A DNA stretch of 64,000 bases from Planctomycetota bacterium (GCA_026692845.1 JAPLNM010000035.1:1-64000), one strand, 5' to 3'; numbered from the stretch's first letter, positions 1 to 9,568 are shown. Numbers and translations are program-made. Notes: generated from the sequence alone by a model not told the origin.

Positions 1-43
1 ATCTGCTCCCTTCCATTCCGACTTTGGAACTATGCGATAAACC

Positions 44-64
44 TTCGCCGCACGACGCGGCGAA
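44..64 (-). terminator. Hairpin downstream of the dockerin surface protein, candidate terminator
   Basis: A perfect inverted repeat with 8-bp arms (TTCGCCGC / GCGGCGAA) and a 5-nt loop lies 20 nt beyond the stop codon of the minus-strand surface protein. No T-run follows it on the minus strand, so it could be a Rho-dependent or processing-type 3' structure rather than a classical intrinsic terminator. Confidence 0.4.
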
Positions 65-83
65 ATCCCCGTGCAGGATGCCT

Positions 84-3000
84 TCAAACTTCGTTAGCTA
101 TGAGACCGTAGATTCCACTTGCCGGTGAACCAAAACAGCCACTTACATCGAAAACATCGACTGGTTGTCCGTTGACCGTTACGGATTCGATCGAATTAGG
201 GAAGAAGACTCCGGACTGGACGCCTACTTGGGCAGCTTCTGCGAGCCCCTCAATAATCCTCTTTCCAACGCGACTGATTTCCTCAAACGGGCGGAAAATA
301 TAAAGGTTGGGCGGAGGGACTGCGTCCACGATGAGTTGTAAGACGGTTGGTTGCACATCGCGCGAAGCAGACTGCAATAAAAGTTCCGTTTGAAGATACC
401 GGCCGACCACGTTGTCAATTGCGGCGCCGGATTGCACTTCAACCCAAGGTAGGTTTTCAAGAGCTTGACGTGAATTTGATGCCCGCAAGCGTATCGTTAC
501 GCTGGTGTTCGGTGGCGTATTAGCGATCACGCGAGCCACCGCCCATTTCGCATTTTCGCGTTGTGCATCGACGATTTCTGTCCAGGTTCCTCGCCGGGCA
601 GTGATCCCTTGGCGAATCGCACCTGTCATGTCGCTATAGTTGTAAGGAGAGAGGCCTGTTGCAATCGGCCAACCTGGGACAACTGTGCTCGTTGTTGTAT
701 CTATCTTGTAAGCTCGACTATCGTTGAGCGTCGTAGTCCATAAAAACCCATCCGCGTCGATACTCGCCGCTTTAGGTTGTCCTGGAACGGAAAGCGAGGT
801 TTGGCTAACGATGGTTTTTCTGTCTGGACCAATGGTGAGTTTGTACATCCGATCCGTGTTGTATCCGACGAACCAGATATTTTCCTGGCGATCGACCATA
901 ATGCCCCCACCGGACTGAACACCCACATTATATCTAGTGATTTCTTCAGTCCGTGGATCTAGTCTTGTCACCTCTGTACCTGGGTACGGGGATGTCCAAA
1001 TAACGCCATCGGTATCAATAGCGATGCCGTAGTTACTAGTCCCCGTATGGTAGGACTTCACCAGGGTCCTTGTTTGCGTATCGATTTTCTCGATTCGGTT
1101 ATCATCAAGCGTTGCACCCCATAACATACCTTGGGAGTCAATGAGCGCTCCGTAGGGAGTGCCTGGTGTTGCAACCGCCGTTAGGAACTGGCCCGTTTTT
1201 CCATCATAGACCTCGTACTGCCGCTGGTTGAAGATGCCTACCCAAACGTTATCGTTTGCATCGACTGCAACTGCGCGTGCGACACCGTTCGAGCGTAATT
1301 CTTCAGGATTCGCCGGGTTTCTACCAACGGGTATGGAGAACGAGATTTTCTCATCGTCAGGCTGGCCATCATTGTTCGCATCCCACCCCATTAACTCATC
1401 TGGATCGATCACTCCATTGCTATTTCTATCTGTACTGGTATCGACAATCCCGTTTCCATTTCGATCAATGAAACCATCGTTCATAACTTTTATGACGGAG
1501 CCTTGCAGTCCAGGGGCGCGATTTGCAACCCACGCCGAACCGTCCCCAGCTACACCGATACGGGACGGGGACAATCCACCTCCGATACTATTGGGGCCTG
1601 TTCGATAGCGACCAAGCTCCTTGCCTGTTTGCGTATTGAAAAGAGATACGCTTCCTTCACCCGAGTTGGCAATCCAAATGAATGGCAAAAGTGTAGTTTC
1701 GCCAGGCGGATTCAAGTTCAAGATGTCGGGCGACGCCCCAATTAGTGTATTGAACAATGAACCACTGGAAAAATCTGCTGGAGTCGTAAACGACACTGTA
1801 GTCAGATTCGACAGTACCGAATCCTCAGGACGCGATGGAAGAATGAGTTCGTTTAGATTGCCAGCTAGAACTTGCGGAACGATCGGCGGATCGGCGGCGA
1901 TCGTCATACTACGCGTTGTTGACTGACCACTTCGTTCGACGATCACAGGACTTGCGGAAAGAGTTCCAAATCCTGGAACAGTTACATCAGAAATAACGAC
2001 AGAACTTGCTCGATCTGAATCGTTGTTGATCAACCGAAAGATCAACGTTGCTTGTTCTCCGCTAGGTATTCCAATCAAGCTAAGCCGAATCTTGTCCTGG
2101 TCCACTGTGACCGATGAGCTTTTTGATTCCGCGAGGCTTTCAGTTATGTTCCACGCAGCGTCTCGGCCTGGTTGATAGGGAGCAACCAATGGCCGTCCTT
2201 GATTGTCGACGACTGAAACTTCAAATGCGTCGTTGATGAATCGTGGGTCATTTTGGTCGAAGTTCAAGTTATTGACTCGAAACGAGACTTCAGTCGCTCC
2301 GGAAGGGACTACGAAGGAAGTTCTTAGCGTCGTAGTGAAGGAATCGCCTTCCGTGATTACCGCTGAACATGCTGATGCGGTGACAGCCCCTTTTCTTGCT
2401 AACGAGCCTCCAGTCTGTGCGACTGTCCAACCCTCAAGTTGGCTTCCAAATATGCAAGAACCTACAGTTACAGTGAATGATTTCGTGTCTGATAGAACTG
2501 GGCTACCGCCATCGGAAACTCGAACCGAAATCGGATATCCACCGCTCGCCGTATTCTGAGGCACTAGCCAATTGAATACTCCCGTTCTCGAATCGATCGT
2601 GGCTCCTGCGGGAGCACCTGCGAGCAAGCTGTATGTGAGTGTGTTTGCGGGCAAATCGGGGTCAATAGCTAGTGTGTTGAATGAGTGATTCTTTCCGATT
2701 TCCAATTGCTTGTCAGCGATCGGTTGCAGTACTGGCGGTCGATTGACCTCAAGCACAGTGACCGTGAAGGCTTCGGTGTCAAAAGCGCCTTCGAGATCCG
2801 TTGCTCGAATGATGACTTCAAAGTTACCCGGGCCCTGGGCTTCGGTTGGTGTCCAACGGAACCGGCCTGTTGTTGGATCAATAGTTGCTCCATTCGGTGC
2901 GACGTCCAACGAATACCTAAGCGCGTCATTAGGAAGATCCGCATCCATTGCCAGCGTTTGGATCGACAGCTCGGTTTCTTCGTTCATGAATTGATTTGGT

Positions 3001-3872
3001 ATCGCCGTGATGACAGGCTCTGCGTTTCCGTCAAAGGGTTGACCGATTGTCATATCGATCGTGACGTCGTCGTAGCCACGGTCTCCTACTCCAATCCAAG
3101 CTGATGGAGAAAAATGTTCTTCCCAACCAATTCGGACCTTGGAGGTTCCGGTCTCGCGAACCCTGAGGTGTTTGTCTGCATCCCCATTGTCGCTGGTTTC
3201 CTGCAGCACATAGACACCCAGGGTGCTACCCGCAGGGAAAGTTGCTTCACGAGCTGTACGAAAGACAGATCGCTTCGAATAGAGGACCCGTCGATTCGCT
3301 GTTGCAAACACCTCGGTTGAGTAGCTTGGTGAGCTAGGCAAAACTCCATTGACCGCTCCGTTGGGACCATCAACGACAAATAGTCCCATTTCATTAAATT
3401 CTTCACGACCAATGGTTAGTTGCGACGACAGAGCGACGATCTGATCGCGGTTTCCTGGGAGTCCTCCCATTACGATGCTTACAAAGCCAGCTGGAGCAGT
3501 TTCGGCTTCGCCATCGATTCGTTGGCTTGCGTTGTCGGAAGATCGATCGCTTCGATTTAGCTCGTTGATAACGACCAGTGCGTCCAGCGGACTTAGATTT
3601 CGGTCGCCATTGGTGTCCAGGTAGGAGGCAAGCTGATTTTGTCTTACACCTAGGTCGCTAGACGCACCTCGAAAATTGAGGGAATTGATGACGACCAGCG
3701 CGTCGAGTGGCGACACGTACATGTCGTTGTTGACATCCAATGGGCGAGTAGGATTTCGCCAGTCCGAGTTCATCAACAACCGCTGCTCTAGTTGTTCGAA
3801 CATTCGTTGTCGAAAGCGATTGCGCGCGTTGGATCGTTGGCGACCTGTATTCGAACTAGCGTTTTGCGACAT
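84..3872 (-). CDS. Giant secreted dockerin / DUF4114 / Ig-like / beta-propeller surface protein
   Basis: This is a 1262-aa predicted extracellular protein. A basic N-terminus is followed by FEQLEQRLLM at residues 25-34, the short sorting-like motif (often called LEPR) that opens many planctomycete giant surface proteins. Two dockerin-like calcium repeats follow at about 45-66 and 86-106, each carrying PLDALVVIN. Residues about 130-280 resemble DUF4114, ending in a Gly-Asp-rich GVGDRGYDDV stretch. Two putative cadherin-like Ig domains span about 290-475, with the phrases GATIDPTTGRFRW and GATIDSRTGVFNW. A Vgb/NHL-like propeller covers about 740-1110, beginning near IWIANSGEGSVSLFN. An EF-hand-like Asp-rich insert lies inside the propeller. 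The gene stands alone, divergent from the 4328 gene. The last ~20 residues look unlike the usual end of this family, so the C-terminus may be shortened. The likely role is adhesion or a matrix component; the binding partner is unknown. Confidence 0.85.
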   Translation of the reverse strand: MSQNASSNTGRQRSNARNRFRQRMFEQLEQRLLMNSDWRNPTRPLDVNNDMYVSPLDALVVINSLNFRGASSDLGVRQNQLASYLDTNGDRNLSPLDALVVINELNRSDRSSDNASQRIDGEAETAPAGFVSIVMGGLPGNRDQIVALSSQLTIGREEFNEMGLFVVDGPNGAVNGVLPSSPSYSTEVFATANRRVLYSKRSVFRTAREATFPAGSTLGVYVLQETSDNGDADKHLRVRETGTSKVRIGWEEHFSPSAWIGVGDRGYDDVTIDMTIGQPFDGNAEPVITAIPNQFMNEETELSIQTLAMDADLPNDALRYSLDVAPNGATIDPTTGRFRWTPTEAQGPGNFEVIIRATDLEGAFDTEAFTVTVLEVNRPPVLQPIADKQLEIGKNHSFNTLAIDPDLPANTLTYSLLAGAPAGATIDSRTGVFNWLVPQNTASGGYPISVRVSDGGSPVLSDTKSFTVTVGSCIFGSQLEGWTVAQTGGSLARKGAVTASACSAVITEGDSFTTTLRTSFVVPSGATEVSFRVNNLNFDQNDPRFINDAFEVSVVDNQGRPLVAPYQPGRDAAWNITESLAESKSSSVTVDQDKIRLSLIGIPSGEQATLIFRLINNDSDRASSVVISDVTVPGFGTLSASPVIVERSGQSTTRSMTIAADPPIVPQVLAGNLNELILPSRPEDSVLSNLTTVSFTTPADFSSGSLFNTLIGASPDILNLNPPGETTLLPFIWIANSGEGSVSLFNTQTGKELGRYRTGPNSIGGGLSPSRIGVAGDGSAWVANRAPGLQGSVIKVMNDGFIDRNGNGIVDTSTDRNSNGVIDPDELMGWDANNDGQPDDEKISFSIPVGRNPANPEELRSNGVARAVAVDANDNVWVGIFNQRQYEVYDGKTGQFLTAVATPGTPYGALIDSQGMLWGATLDDNRIEKIDTQTRTLVKSYHTGTSNYGIAIDTDGVIWTSPYPGTEVTRLDPRTEEITRYNVGVQSGGGIMVDRQENIWFVGYNTDRMYKLTIGPDRKTIVSQTSLSVPGQPKAASIDADGFLWTTTLNDSRAYKIDTTTSTVVPGWPIATGLSPYNYSDMTGAIRQGITARRGTWTEIVDAQRENAKWAVARVIANTPPNTSVTIRLRASNSRQALENLPWVEVQSGAAIDNVVGRYLQTELLLQSASRDVQPTVLQLIVDAVPPPNLYIFRPFEEISRVGKRIIEGLAEAAQVGVQSGVFFPNSIESVTVNGQPVDVFDVSGCFGSPASGIYGLIANEV

Positions 3873-4327
3873 GATGTGATGGCGTGCTCGGCGATGGGGA
3901 TTAACAAGTCTGGCTGGAAATCGACAATCCTATTGTAGTCCAATTCGGGGGATGCATGGTTGGGCATCGCGACGCGCTGCTAGACTAAAGGTCAGACTGG
4001 GACACAATCGCAAGGCAAAAATAGAGGAAACCAAGTGTGGGGATTGACCGGACTGTGTCCCTTGCGAGCCCAGCTTTGATCAAGCCTGGGATCTTCCATC
4101 GCCGCCATGCACTCGACTAAACTCAGCTTTGCAACCATTCCATGGACACCAGTAAGTGAAAGGAATCCGTTTCCGATATCTTTCGCTGCTAGCATTTTCT
4201 TTGGCACCCCCCATGGTTATGCTAGTCGGTTAAGACTTGAACGCGTTTGCCTTTTGGGCGTTGCATCCGTGGTGGTCTTGCCTTTTTTTGAAATGTTTGT
4301 TTTATATTGCCAACGTTGGTAAACCTT
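3873..4327. other. 455-bp divergent intergenic region with structured repeats
   Basis: I see no convincing gene here. It separates the minus-strand surface protein from the plus-strand sialidase-like gene, so it should hold promoters for both. It contains two competing sets of complementary segments at 3997-4073 (see the separate entry) and a 7-bp inverted repeat CTAGCAT (4189-4195) / ATGCTAG (4219-4225). The last 50 bases are T-rich, with TATATT at 4303-4308, 20 nt before the ATG at 4328. That could be a -10 element, but no well-spaced -35 is visible. Confidence 0.5.
3997..4073. repeat. Two mutually exclusive stem systems, possible REP-like or decayed element
   Basis: One nested fold pairs CTGGG (3997-4001) with CCCAG (4069-4073) and CGCAAGG (4009-4015) with CCTTGCG (4060-4066). 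A competing fold pairs GGGACACA (3999-4006) with TGTGTCCC (4054-4061). The two share bases and cannot form together. It could be a REP-like palindrome, a remnant of a transposon end, or a switching leader. Nothing in the sequence decides between these. Confidence 0.35.
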
Positions 4328-5503
4328 ATGAAACCGATCGACCTGCTACCCCAACGTTTCTTAAGCTATCGCTCAGCAGTGCTCTGCATTGCCTCTTTCG
4401 CAATCGCTGTTGCCTCGATCTGCCATGCCGGGGACCTAGGGATTCCCACGATCGATTTGGATCAACGAAGCGACCTGCAGGTCATCGTCGACCGGCAGCC
4501 TAAGTTGTATCTTGGTCACCCGACGACGCTGCTGCTCGAGGATGGAAAAACGATCCTGTGCGTTTACCCAAAAGGGCACGGCAAGGGCCCGATCCTTTAC
4601 AAGCGCAGTCCCGATGGCGGTGCGACGTGGTCGGACCACCTGCCGACTCCCAAGAGCTGGGAGACCTCCAAGGAAACGCCGACGATCCACCGTGTCGTGA
4701 CCGCAGATGGTAAAAAGCGAATTCTATTGTTTAGCGGACTCTATCCGGTCCGCCAATCGATCAGCGATGATGACGGATCGACTTGGACGGAACTTGAGCC
4801 AATCGGCAATTTCGGTGGGATCGTCACGATGGCATCGCTCGTTCCAGTCCTTTCCAAGCCCGGGCACTACACAGCGCTTTTCCATGACGATGGAAGATAT
4901 TTCAATGCCAAACCCAATCCGGTGCGAGGTCGATTCACGCTCTATCAGACCACAACGACCGATGCAGGGGCGAACTGGTCCGATCCGGCTCCGATCTATG
5001 TTGCCTCGGATATCCATCTGTGCGAACCTGGAGCGGTGTTATCGCCTGACCGAAAGCAAATCGCGGTGCTGCTCCGCGAGAATCGACGCAAAGCCAATTC
5101 GCATATCCTTCTGAGCAACGACGAAATGGCAAGCTGGACCCATCCCAAGCCGCTTCCCAACGCGCTTACGGGCGATCGGCATACGGCCCAATATCTGCCT
5201 GACGGTCGACTTTTTGTGTCGTTTCGGGATATCCCCAGTCAGGGCAACACCAGCCCGACGGCCAACAGTTGGGTCGCTTGGGTCGGGCGTTACGAGGACC
5301 TTGTCGCGGGAAATCCCGGCGATTATCGGATTCTTTTGAAGAAGAACTACAAAAGTGGGGATTGCGGTTATCCGGGGGTCGAAGTCCTGCCGGATGGCAC
5401 GGTCGTTACGACCACCTACGGGCACTGGACCCAAGACCAGTCCCCCTACATCATGACCGTTCGGCTGCAGGTTCCCGAGATCGAGAAGCTCTTGGCGAAA
5501 TAG
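4328..5503 (+). CDS. Secreted sialidase-like (BNR/Asp-box) protein
   Basis: A 391-aa protein from the ATG at 4328; an in-frame TTG lies 21 nt upstream but would only add residues before the signal peptide. The hydrophobic segment around residues 14-35 (AVLCIASFAIAVASICHA) is a signal peptide. The remainder is a six-bladed sialidase-type propeller with Asp-box-like phrases such as SPDGGATWS, SDDDGSTWTE and TTDAGANWSD. The early Arg expected of true GH33 enzymes and the later Arg/Tyr cannot be assigned confidently, so it may be a sialidase relative acting on another glycan. It precedes the DUF1501 gene on the same strand by 156 nt. A second member of the family is at 23180. Probable role: extracytoplasmic glycan processing. 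Confidence 0.8.
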   Translation: MKPIDLLPQRFLSYRSAVLCIASFAIAVASICHAGDLGIPTIDLDQRSDLQVIVDRQPKLYLGHPTTLLLEDGKTILCVYPKGHGKGPILYKRSPDGGATWSDHLPTPKSWETSKETPTIHRVVTADGKKRILLFSGLYPVRQSISDDDGSTWTELEPIGNFGGIVTMASLVPVLSKPGHYTALFHDDGRYFNAKPNPVRGRFTLYQTTTTDAGANWSDPAPIYVASDIHLCEPGAVLSPDRKQIAVLLRENRRKANSHILLSNDEMASWTHPKPLPNALTGDRHTAQYLPDGRLFVSFRDIPSQGNTSPTANSWVAWVGRYEDLVAGNPGDYRILLKKNYKSGDCGYPGVEVLPDGTVVTTTYGHWTQDQSPYIMTVRLQVPEIEKLLAK

Positions 5504-5600
5504 TTTCATCGAGTCCGACGGCCCTCGTTCGGATCGGTTAAGCTAGATCGGATAAGTTAGAGAGTACCGCGACTAGACGCTCAGCAGAACCTACCGCTTT

Positions 5601-5657
5601 GCCCCCCTTCCCCATTACCGCCTTTCACCTTCCCCTTCCCCCTACCCCTTCCTCTGC
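5601..5657 (+). promoter_or_regulatory. Polypyrimidine leader immediately before the DUF1501 start
   Basis: The ~57 nt preceding the ATG at 5660 are almost entirely C and T on the plus strand, with runs such as CCCCCCTTCCCC and CCTTCCCCTTCCCC. No Shine-Dalgarno sequence is possible here. Translation must start on an unstructured or otherwise recognised leader. Confidence 0.45.
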
Positions 5658-5659
5658 TC

Positions 5660-7096
5660 ATGCCTCGATCCAATTCCGATTCTGTTTCGGCACCCTGCGG
5701 CTCGATCGACCAGCGAGGCTGTTCAGGGTTCCGAAAGCTTCGTCGTCGCGACGCGTTGGTCGTCGGTAGCCTCGGTGCTTTGGGCGTTTCCTTGAGCGAT
5801 CTGTTTCGACTGCGCGCTACGGGGGATGAGCCGCAATCGACCCCTTACACGAGCCAGGCGGCCCGAGGGCAACTTCCTGAACGGATCAAGAGCATCATCC
5901 AGTTGAATCTCGGAGGGGGATTTCCACAGCATGAGTCGTTCGATCCGAAGCCCGAAGCCCCGTTGGAGTATCGCGGTTCTTTCGGGGTCACGAAGACCAA
6001 CACCGGGGAAATCTTCAGCGATAACCTTACGAAGACCGCCTCGGTCGCCGACAAACTGACTGTATTGCGGACTGTCGTAGGAAAAGTACCAGATCACGGA
6101 ATTGCCACGTACCATCTTTCCACAGGGTACTCGCCCACGGCGGTCATCGACTATCCGTCGATGGGCTCGTTGGTATCCCATGAATTAGGTCCACGAGGCA
6201 ATCTTCCACCTTACATTGCCATCCCCAAGCGGAATGCATTTTCGGGGAACACGGGTTTCCTACCGAGTTCTTATGGAGTGTTCGAAATCGGGGATGATCC
6301 GGCCAAAGGAAAAGCGTTCAAAGTGCGCGACTTTTCGCTGCCTGAGGGTCTTTCGCTCGATCGATTTCGCCGTCGCAATGCCGCCCGCGAGCTGATCGAG
6401 AAGCGAATCCGCGCGTTGGAAACGGAACCTTCGACGCTCGATACGATGGATGGATTCTATGCCAAGGCTTATTCGATTCTCACATCGGCCGAAACCCAAA
6501 GAGCCTTTACGTTCGAAGGGGAAACCGACGAGACCTTTGCGCTCTATGGCAGCGATGTGACCGGCAAGGTCAAAGCACCGGACAACAAGTATCATCCCAA
6601 AGGGCTTGCCGAACGGTTGATCATCGCTCGAAGGCTCGTCGAAGCCGGAACACGCTTCGTCACGATTGATTATGGGGCTTGGGACTGCCATGTGGATGTC
6701 AAGAAATGCTGCGATGATTTCATGGCACCCTTGGATCATGCGATCTGCGGATTGGTAACCGATTTAGATCGTCGAGGGCTTTTGGATTCGACCCTCTTTT
6801 GGGTAACCTCTGAGTTCGGCAGAACACCCAAAATCAACAAAGACTCCGGACGCGACCACCACGCACGCTGTTACTCCATGATGCTCGCTGGAGGTGGTTT
6901 TCGACCAGGGATGATCCACGGAACTAGCGACTCGGTGGCCAATGAACCGGCTCGCGACGGGCTGCCTTTGGAGGATCTTCTCTACACGATTTATCACGGT
7001 TTGGGAATCGACGCCGACAAAGAACTTGTCGCCTTCGGTACCCGGCCTATCGAGATCATCAAGGACGGAAAACTAGTGTCCGCCATCTTGAGCTAA
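5660..7096 (+). CDS. DUF1501 family secreted protein (sulfatase/alkaline-phosphatase fold)
   Basis: A 478-aa protein. The N-terminus has a Tat-like signal ([20 protein letters not shown], about residues 28-47), as is usual for planctomycete DUF1501 proteins. The body shows family signatures: the [20 protein letters not shown] stretch, the [11 protein letters not shown] segment with conserved His, [14 protein letters not shown], and [14 protein letters not shown] followed by [17 protein letters not shown]. The fold is related to alkaline phosphatase and sulfatase, but no substrate is established for the family. It lies 12 nt before the PPC-type gene, followed by DUF1549/DUF1553 and cytochrome-WD40 genes, the classic planctomycete association. 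Likely periplasmic; catalytic role unproven. Confidence 0.9.
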   Translation: MPRSNSDSVSAPCGSIDQRGCSGFRKLRRRDALVVGSLGALGVSLSDLFRLRATGDEPQSTPYTSQAARGQLPERIKSIIQLNLGGGFPQHESFDPKPEAPLEYRGSFGVTKTNTGEIFSDNLTKTASVADKLTVLRTVVGKVPDHGIATYHLSTGYSPTAVIDYPSMGSLVSHELGPRGNLPPYIAIPKRNAFSGNTGFLPSSYGVFEIGDDPAKGKAFKVRDFSLPEGLSLDRFRRRNAARELIEKRIRALETEPSTLDTMDGFYAKAYSILTSAETQRAFTFEGETDETFALYGSDVTGKVKAPDNKYHPKGLAERLIIARRLVEAGTRFVTIDYGAWDCHVDVKKCCDDFMAPLDHAICGLVTDLDRRGLLDSTLFWVTSEFGRTPKINKDSGRDHHARCYSMMLAGGGFRPGMIHGTSDSVANEPARDGLPLEDLLYTIYHGLGIDADKELVAFGTRPIEIIKDGKLVSAILS

Positions 7097-7108
7097 CCCC
7101 ACCGAACT

Positions 7109-8593
7109 ATGAAATTTTCTCAACGAAAGCGTTCTTTGGCCCTGTGGGCCATGTTGGTATGGTGCCTCCTAAGCGGCCTGCCACTGAATGCCGGCGAAAT
7201 GCTTAGGGATGTCGAATGGGTCCGACCCCGCATCGGACAACGTGGCACACGCCTCGAAGTGATCATTCAAGGAAAATTCCTCGGAGATCCCCAAGACTTA
7301 GTCTTCTACAAACCGGGGATCCAGTCGGTGTCGCTAGAAACCTTGCCCAAGCTAGCCCAGCCCATCGGATTGGTGCATGGTGGGCGCATCGAGGAGCAGG
7401 TCAAAGCGGTTTTGCAAATCGACAACGATTGCGAACCAGGAGAACATCCGTTTCGACTCCGAACCAAAACCGGGTTATCCCTTCTGGCAACCTTTCATGT
7501 CTCCCCATTCCCTGTCGTCGACGAATCGATCCAACCGAACGATACCCTCGCAACGGCCCAAGCGATCGCCCTGAATACCACCGTGTTGGGCAAGGTCGAC
7601 ACCGACGTTTACCGAGTCGAGATCGATCCGGGAACGCGACTATCGGTCGAAGTCGATTGCGTGCGGATTGCCGACCAACACTACGGAGATGCAGAGTTTG
7701 ATCTTGCGCTGCGGGTGCTCGATAGCAAGGGGCGCGAACTCGGTTCAAACGACGAAAATGCATTGCACGTACAAGACCCCGTGCTGAGTTTAGTCGTACC
7801 CGAAAGCGTGGTCGATCGACAGGTGTTTATCGAAATTCGTCAATCGGTTCATGCCCCAAGCGATATCCCTTATTGTGTTCATATCGGTGACTACTTTCGA
7901 CCGCTGGGCATCTATCCTGCAGGAGGCCCATCGGGCCAATCGCTGCATGCACAGTTCGTTGGCGATCCAGCAGGGATTGTCTCGGATTCCCTCGAAATCC
8001 CCCCTAAGGTCGGAACGTTCTCATGGATCGGAAACGCGCCTTCGGGTCTTGCGTTTCGATCTTCACCCTACGGAAATATCTTGGAAGATCCCGATGCGGA
8101 TCAAACGACGGTTCCTCAGCTACCCATCGCGATCAATGGTCGGATCGATGAACCCTACGACGTCGACACGTTTCGCCTTCGAGTGAAGAAGGGAGATCGC
8201 TACAAAGTTCGTGTCTATGCGGCGGCACTAGGACATCCGATCGATCCGGCGATCGTCATTCGGCCAACTATCGGATCGAACGCTGCGGAGCTCGAGGCCG
8301 ACGACGCCGATCCGCGCTCGTTAAACGATCGCGATTTATTCGGATCTTCGATTCGCTCGGGTGGTGGTTTCAAAGACGTGCTCGATCCGAGCATCGTTTG
8401 GGAACCTAAATCCGATGGGGAATACCTCCTTGAGATCCATGATACTTCGGGCAACGGTGGTCCGTTGGCGATCTACCGAGTCGAGATCGAATCCCCTGGC
8501 GACTCGATCCACCCAGTTTTGACCAGCCGATTTTTCGATTGGGTCGAAGGTTCGCGCGGGACGGGTTTGGCTATCCCACGCGGCAACCGATGA
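7109..8593 (+). CDS. PPC-type secreted protein, 5' part (ends at an in-frame TGA)
   Basis: 494 codons ending in TGA at 8591-8593. A signal peptide covers about residues 9-28 (LALWAMLVWCLLSGLPLNAG). An N-terminal IPT/Ig-like section (VRPRIGQRGTRLEVIIQGKF) is followed by two bacterial pre-peptidase C-terminal (PPC) type beta-sandwiches, at about 135-255 (VDESIQPNDTLATAQAI, VDTDVYRVEIDPGTRLSVEV) and about 340-465 (INGRIDEPYDVDTFRLRVKK). The reading frame continues without a frameshift into the 3' part at 8600. The gene therefore appears to encode one protein of about 819 residues, as the conserved planctomycete neighbour of DUF1501 and DUF1549 genes. If the TGA is real, the product is truncated and this is probably a pseudogene. 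Confidence 0.75.
   Translation: MKFSQRKRSLALWAMLVWCLLSGLPLNAGEMLRDVEWVRPRIGQRGTRLEVIIQGKFLGDPQDLVFYKPGIQSVSLETLPKLAQPIGLVHGGRIEEQVKAVLQIDNDCEPGEHPFRLRTKTGLSLLATFHVSPFPVVDESIQPNDTLATAQAIALNTTVLGKVDTDVYRVEIDPGTRLSVEVDCVRIADQHYGDAEFDLALRVLDSKGRELGSNDENALHVQDPVLSLVVPESVVDRQVFIEIRQSVHAPSDIPYCVHIGDYFRPLGIYPAGGPSGQSLHAQFVGDPAGIVSDSLEIPPKVGTFSWIGNAPSGLAFRSSPYGNILEDPDADQTTVPQLPIAINGRIDEPYDVDTFRLRVKKGDRYKVRVYAAALGHPIDPAIVIRPTIGSNAAELEADDADPRSLNDRDLFGSSIRSGGGFKDVLDPSIVWEPKSDGEYLLEIHDTSGNGGPLAIYRVEIESPGDSIHPVLTSRFFDWVEGSRGTGLAIPRGNR
8591..8593 (+). other. In-frame TGA splitting one long ORF
   Basis: The codon follows IPRGNR and precedes TILVSLPKGQG in the same frame. Replacing TGA by TGG (Trp) would restore a continuous 2460-nt ORF from 7109 to 9568. 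TGA serves as a genuine stop elsewhere in the window (for example 23181-23183 and 28904-28906), so genome-wide recoding is unlikely. Candidate causes are a nonsense mutation or a single base-call error. Confidence 0.75.
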
Positions 8594-8599
8594 ACCATC

Positions 8600-9568
8600 T
8601 TGGTCTCGCTTCCGAAGGGACAGGGCACAACGTACTCGGGTCCATTCGACCTGATCGCAGAAGGACTCCCCGAGGGGGTCCGCATGGTCTGCCCCACGGT
8701 GCCGGGACAAGCTGGCATCTGGCCAATACAACTCGTGGCCGACGAACAAGCGTCCCTTCAGGGTACGCTTGTTACCCTCAAGGCCAAGCCTACCGATCCG
8801 ACGATCCGATTGGAGGGTGGGTGCCAACAGGTTGTCCCCTTTATCAATCACTCAGGTGGGGACGCTTGGCGCACCGTTCGAGTCGACCGTTTCGCGATGG
8901 CTGTAACCGAACCGGCGCCGTTTCATATCGAAATCCAAGAGCCGACGACGTCCCTGGTCCGAGGGGGTGAACTGTTTCTTCCCGTCAAAGTCGTTCGACG
9001 CGAGGGCTTTACCGAAGCGATTGAATATCAAGCCGACTTCGGACCGACGGGGGTCGGTTTACCACCCAAGGAAACGATCCCTGCCGATCAGACACAAGCT
9101 CTATTGAGGATTGTCGCGTCGCGTTCGGCGTCCATCGGCAAAGGATGGCTCTACGTGATGGGAACGACCCTTACAGGGAGCGATTATCTCGGACCGGGTC
9201 GACTACGGGTCTCCTCGCAGCTTATCGAAATCGATGTCGCCGAGCCCTACGTGGAACTCGCTAGTCAACCCGTCAGTGTGCGTCGAGGTGGAACTGCGAC
9301 CCTAGCCTTTGAGATTCAATCCAAGAGCCCCTTTGAGGGCCAGGCGCCCATTCGCTTGCTGGGGCTCCCCAAGGGAGTTCAAGTCGTTGGGCAGATCCCT
9401 ACGATCACCAAGGAATCCACGAAGGTCGAGTTTCAAGTCTCTGCGACCGACGAAGCATTGCTGGGTCCAAACACTGGGATTGAATGCGAGATGGTGGTTC
9501 GGACAAACGGTCAAGAAATCCGCCAACGGGCGGGCAATGCCAGTCTGCGGGTCGACCCGAGACTCTGA
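8600..9568 (+). CDS. PPC-type secreted protein, 3' part (in frame after the TGA)
   Basis: 322 codons from a TTG at 8600. The part has no signal peptide of its own, so it is unlikely to be an independent gene. It continues the beta-sandwich architecture of the 5' part, with YSGPFDLIAEGLPEGVRM near its start. Alternating Ig-like modules follow (VRGGELFLPVKVVRREGF and VSVRRGGTATLAFEIQSK), typical of the C-terminal half of the planctomycete protein found between DUF1501 and DUF1549 genes. It ends 36 nt before the DUF1549 gene. Treat it with the 7109-8593 part as one interrupted gene. Confidence 0.65.
   Translation: MVSLPKGQGTTYSGPFDLIAEGLPEGVRMVCPTVPGQAGIWPIQLVADEQASLQGTLVTLKAKPTDPTIRLEGGCQQVVPFINHSGGDAWRTVRVDRFAMAVTEPAPFHIEIQEPTTSLVRGGELFLPVKVVRREGFTEAIEYQADFGPTGVGLPPKETIPADQTQALLRIVASRSASIGKGWLYVMGTTLTGSDYLGPGRLRVSSQLIEIDVAEPYVELASQPVSVRRGGTATLAFEIQSKSPFEGQAPIRLLGLPKGVQVVGQIPTITKESTKVEFQVSATDEALLGPNTGIECEMVVRTNGQEIRQRAGNASLRVDPRL

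Noticed and set aside
8591-8593. TGA as selenocysteine
   Set aside because: No SECIS-like hairpin is evident directly after it, the residue is expected to be Trp-like from context, and neighbouring families are not selenoproteins.
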